64,000 nt of DNA, from NCBI GenBank assembly GCA_003415625.1, contig PYIU01000002.1, positions 6,882,001 to 6,946,000 on the forward strand, written 5' to 3'. Below the pieces are notes generated by a model that was given only the letters and a program-made list of their open reading frames with translations, did not search any database and was not told the DNA's origin. Below are positions 62,323 through 64,000 of the stretch, piece after piece; position 1 is the stretch's first letter, and each line of letters starts with the position of its first letter. Source of the DNA: Aquanectria penicillioides. Lineage: Eukaryota > Ascomycota > Sordariomycetes > Hypocreales > Nectriaceae. The translations under genes were made by a program, and so were the position numbers.

Positions 62323-62647
62323 GATTCAGAAGTGCAGTGGGCATCTGGGATCCCGTACTCACTTCATTCATGATGGCGCGGCTCGAGGACACATGTCAGG
62401 TCCAGAATTGCAGTGGGTTTCTGGGACTCGGCGATGGGGATACATACTTAGCCGCTGGTATTTTTTGAGATGACGGGTATAACATGGGACATGTGTGGAT
62501 TTTTGTGTATTTCCTTTGTCATGGGTAAAAAGGATGGGAAGAATCGGGCCTGGAAGAACAGTGGGCTTCAACACAACCCGACCAAGATAGCACGGGGAGG
62601 AGTCAGTCCAAGGTTCAGAAGTGCAGTGGGTTTCTGGGACCTTGGAC
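62323..62647 (+). repeat. Cluster of short hairpin repeats with a CAGTGGG loop
   Basis: Copies at 62323-62352, 62400-62427 and 62606-62647, plus a weaker one at 62553-62569. The first three share CAGAA or CAGA, then TGCAGTGGG, then TCTGG. Each copy can fold, but with different outer pairs: GAT/ATC, GTCC/GGGAC and GTCCAAGG/CCTTGGAC respectively. They begin about 105 bp after the stop of the cysteine-synthase/rhodanese gene. Their function is unknown; they could be 3' RNA structure or fragments of a dispersed repeat. Confidence 0.65.
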
Positions 62648-63050
62648 ATGGCTTGTGTTCCTGAGCCGCCGGCATGTCAGACCCTAAAAGTGGGCAAGGT
62701 GCGAAGGCTTGCCGCACGGGATCTGGGCTCCTTGAGTTAAGAAACATGATTAGTTTGCTGGGGGATCGATTCGTATGTCGTCGCTCGTCCACCATATCCA
62801 CTGGCATCATGTGAATGCGCCCCCGTGCATAGTTTGTCCCATGACACCGGGTCATGGCGATCTCACCAATCGCCATCAGCATCGGACCCGATGCAAGATC
62901 TAACGTGCTTTGCTGCTGATCGGTGGAGATCGATGTGACATGTGCGTGCAAGAGCATTCCTGAGACACAGGTGGGAGCCGCATGTATCGGAACATGCCGA
63001 GCCGTGATGGTGTTCCTTTTGCTACGTATGGGACCCGAGACATCGGAAGT

Positions 63051-63074
63051 GGAGAGAGAGAGAGAGAGAGAGAG
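63051..63074. repeat. (GA)n microsatellite
   Basis: Uninterrupted GA dinucleotide run. Confidence 0.92.
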
Positions 63075-64000
63075 CCAAGGGTCTAAGAGGTCCATGGTTT
63101 TGGTTTCTGGGCCCCCTCCCAAGCCAAGCCAGGCACATGAACGCGCAAGCTTTCTCCCATGCCCACGCACGACCAACTGAGGCTCCGTCCAGTTTGTCAG
63201 GTTTTTTTTTTTTTTTTTGTTTTTTTTTGAATATCTGCGCTCCCTTCGTCCGAAGAATCCATCAGGCAAAGAGACCCGTCAACCTAGCATTCCCAAATCT
63301 AATCTCGTCGCATCAGTCCAGGGACGTTACGAGGAGACGGGCTCTTGCGCGTGTGGCATTTCTTCTTCTCAACGGGCGGACCTCCCGGACGGACCGTGGG
63401 GGGCAGTTCGAGTCCATTCCCCCGTTTGACGGGAGACGACGCTGCCGAGTCTCATCTCGCGGGAGACCCGAATGCTAGTCTCACGCTCATCCCGCACGGA
63501 GAGTCCTGCTCAGTGGCGGGAGAGACAAGGAATGGTGTTGAAGAGAAAAGTTCTTTGTTTTTTTTGTTTTTTTTTTTTTTTTTTGGTTATCCCGTTTCCT
63601 ACGGAGGAGGAGATGGCATCGCGGAGGAGTTGCGGACAGATGGGGAACAGCTCAGACAATCCCCTCCAACTCATGTGAGCGCACTCAATCGAGGGGAATC
63701 AAGTTGACCTCCCTCGCGTCCTCTTGGTGAAACACGCCAAGTCATGCAAGCAAACGCCTCTTGGTGTTGATCCGCGTGAGTTTCCTCATTGAGAACTTTA
63801 TTGCGTTTCCCCAAAGCTTCTACGTATTCTTCTATTTTCCTTCCTTGAAAGTTTAACCCCCCCTTACGGCGAAAACTGTTTCCCCCCTCGATTAGTAACC
63901 GCCAAAACGCCCGAAAACGCAAAGCGAAGGGACGGGAGGTTACCAAATAGAGAAACAGGAAAGATAGTGCGCAGCCAAAAAAAAGAGAGGACGCTGAACC

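Larger units (their letters stand above)
62218..64000. other. 3' flank and intergenic region to the window end
   Basis: No convincing gene. It contains hairpin repeats at 62323-62647, a (GA)n tract at 63051-63074, and poly-T tracts at 63202-63228 and 63558-63585. Confidence 0.55.

Noticed and set aside
62568..63269. Minus-strand open frame of 233 codons at the right end
   Set aside because: It is driven by the GA repeat and poly-T tract, which give runs of Ser/Leu and Lys, and no motif supports it.

Overview
The window is nuclear DNA of a filamentous ascomycete (Pezizomycotina; Sordariomycetes is my guess from overall gene content, not proven). The evidence is short spliceosomal introns (mostly 47-125 nt) with GT..AG ends and CTAAC/CTGAC-like branch sites, a Medusa-type developmental regulator, a HET-domain gene, a Zn2Cys6 regulator, an ENA-type cation ATPase and a fungal intron-embedded TPP riboswitch. 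I see no tRNA, rRNA or CRISPR array. Protein-coding genes are well separated, and one block of about 16 kb (21.0-37.1 kb) has no convincing gene.

Left part (1-16.5 kb): the 5' end of an ENA-type P-ATPase on the minus strand, with an upstream region holding 18 PacC-type GCCAAG hexamers. Next is a complete 501-bp miniature LTR retrotransposon (TRIM-like) with identical 5-bp target duplications and a primer site matching the 5' half of initiator tRNA-Met. Then comes a compact metabolic-looking cluster: a sugar-porter MFS transporter (minus), a DUF1479 putative dioxygenase (plus) and a Zn2Cys6 regulator (minus). A DHA1-type MFS transporter follows, whose ancestral last exon carries a 1-nt frameshift that an alternative splice acceptor could bypass.

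Middle (16.5-42 kb): a medA-like regulator on the minus strand with a gene-free, pyrimidine-rich upstream region, the gene desert, and an 1146-residue secreted mucin-like protein of unknown function.

Right part (42-64 kb): an ankyrin-type protein; the thiazole synthase gene thi4 with a TPP riboswitch inside a 5'-leader intron, preceded by a uORF and two candidate donor sites; a HET-domain protein; a small 107-residue protein; a class V PLP enzyme closely resembling the ergothioneine C-S lyase EGT2; a large Hst4-class sirtuin; a sedolisin (S53) pseudogene with several stops and frameshifts; and a fused cysteine-synthase-like/rhodanese protein. The 3' flank of the last gene contains three or four copies of a short hairpin with a shared CAGTGGG loop.

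Three proteins in the right part (Thi4, the EGT2-like lyase, the cysteine-synthase/rhodanese fusion) handle sulfur chemistry, but they are not tightly clustered and a functional link is only a suggestion. Exon limits were derived by hand from splice signals, and frame continuity was checked arithmetically. Family assignments rest on remembered motifs, not on database searches.
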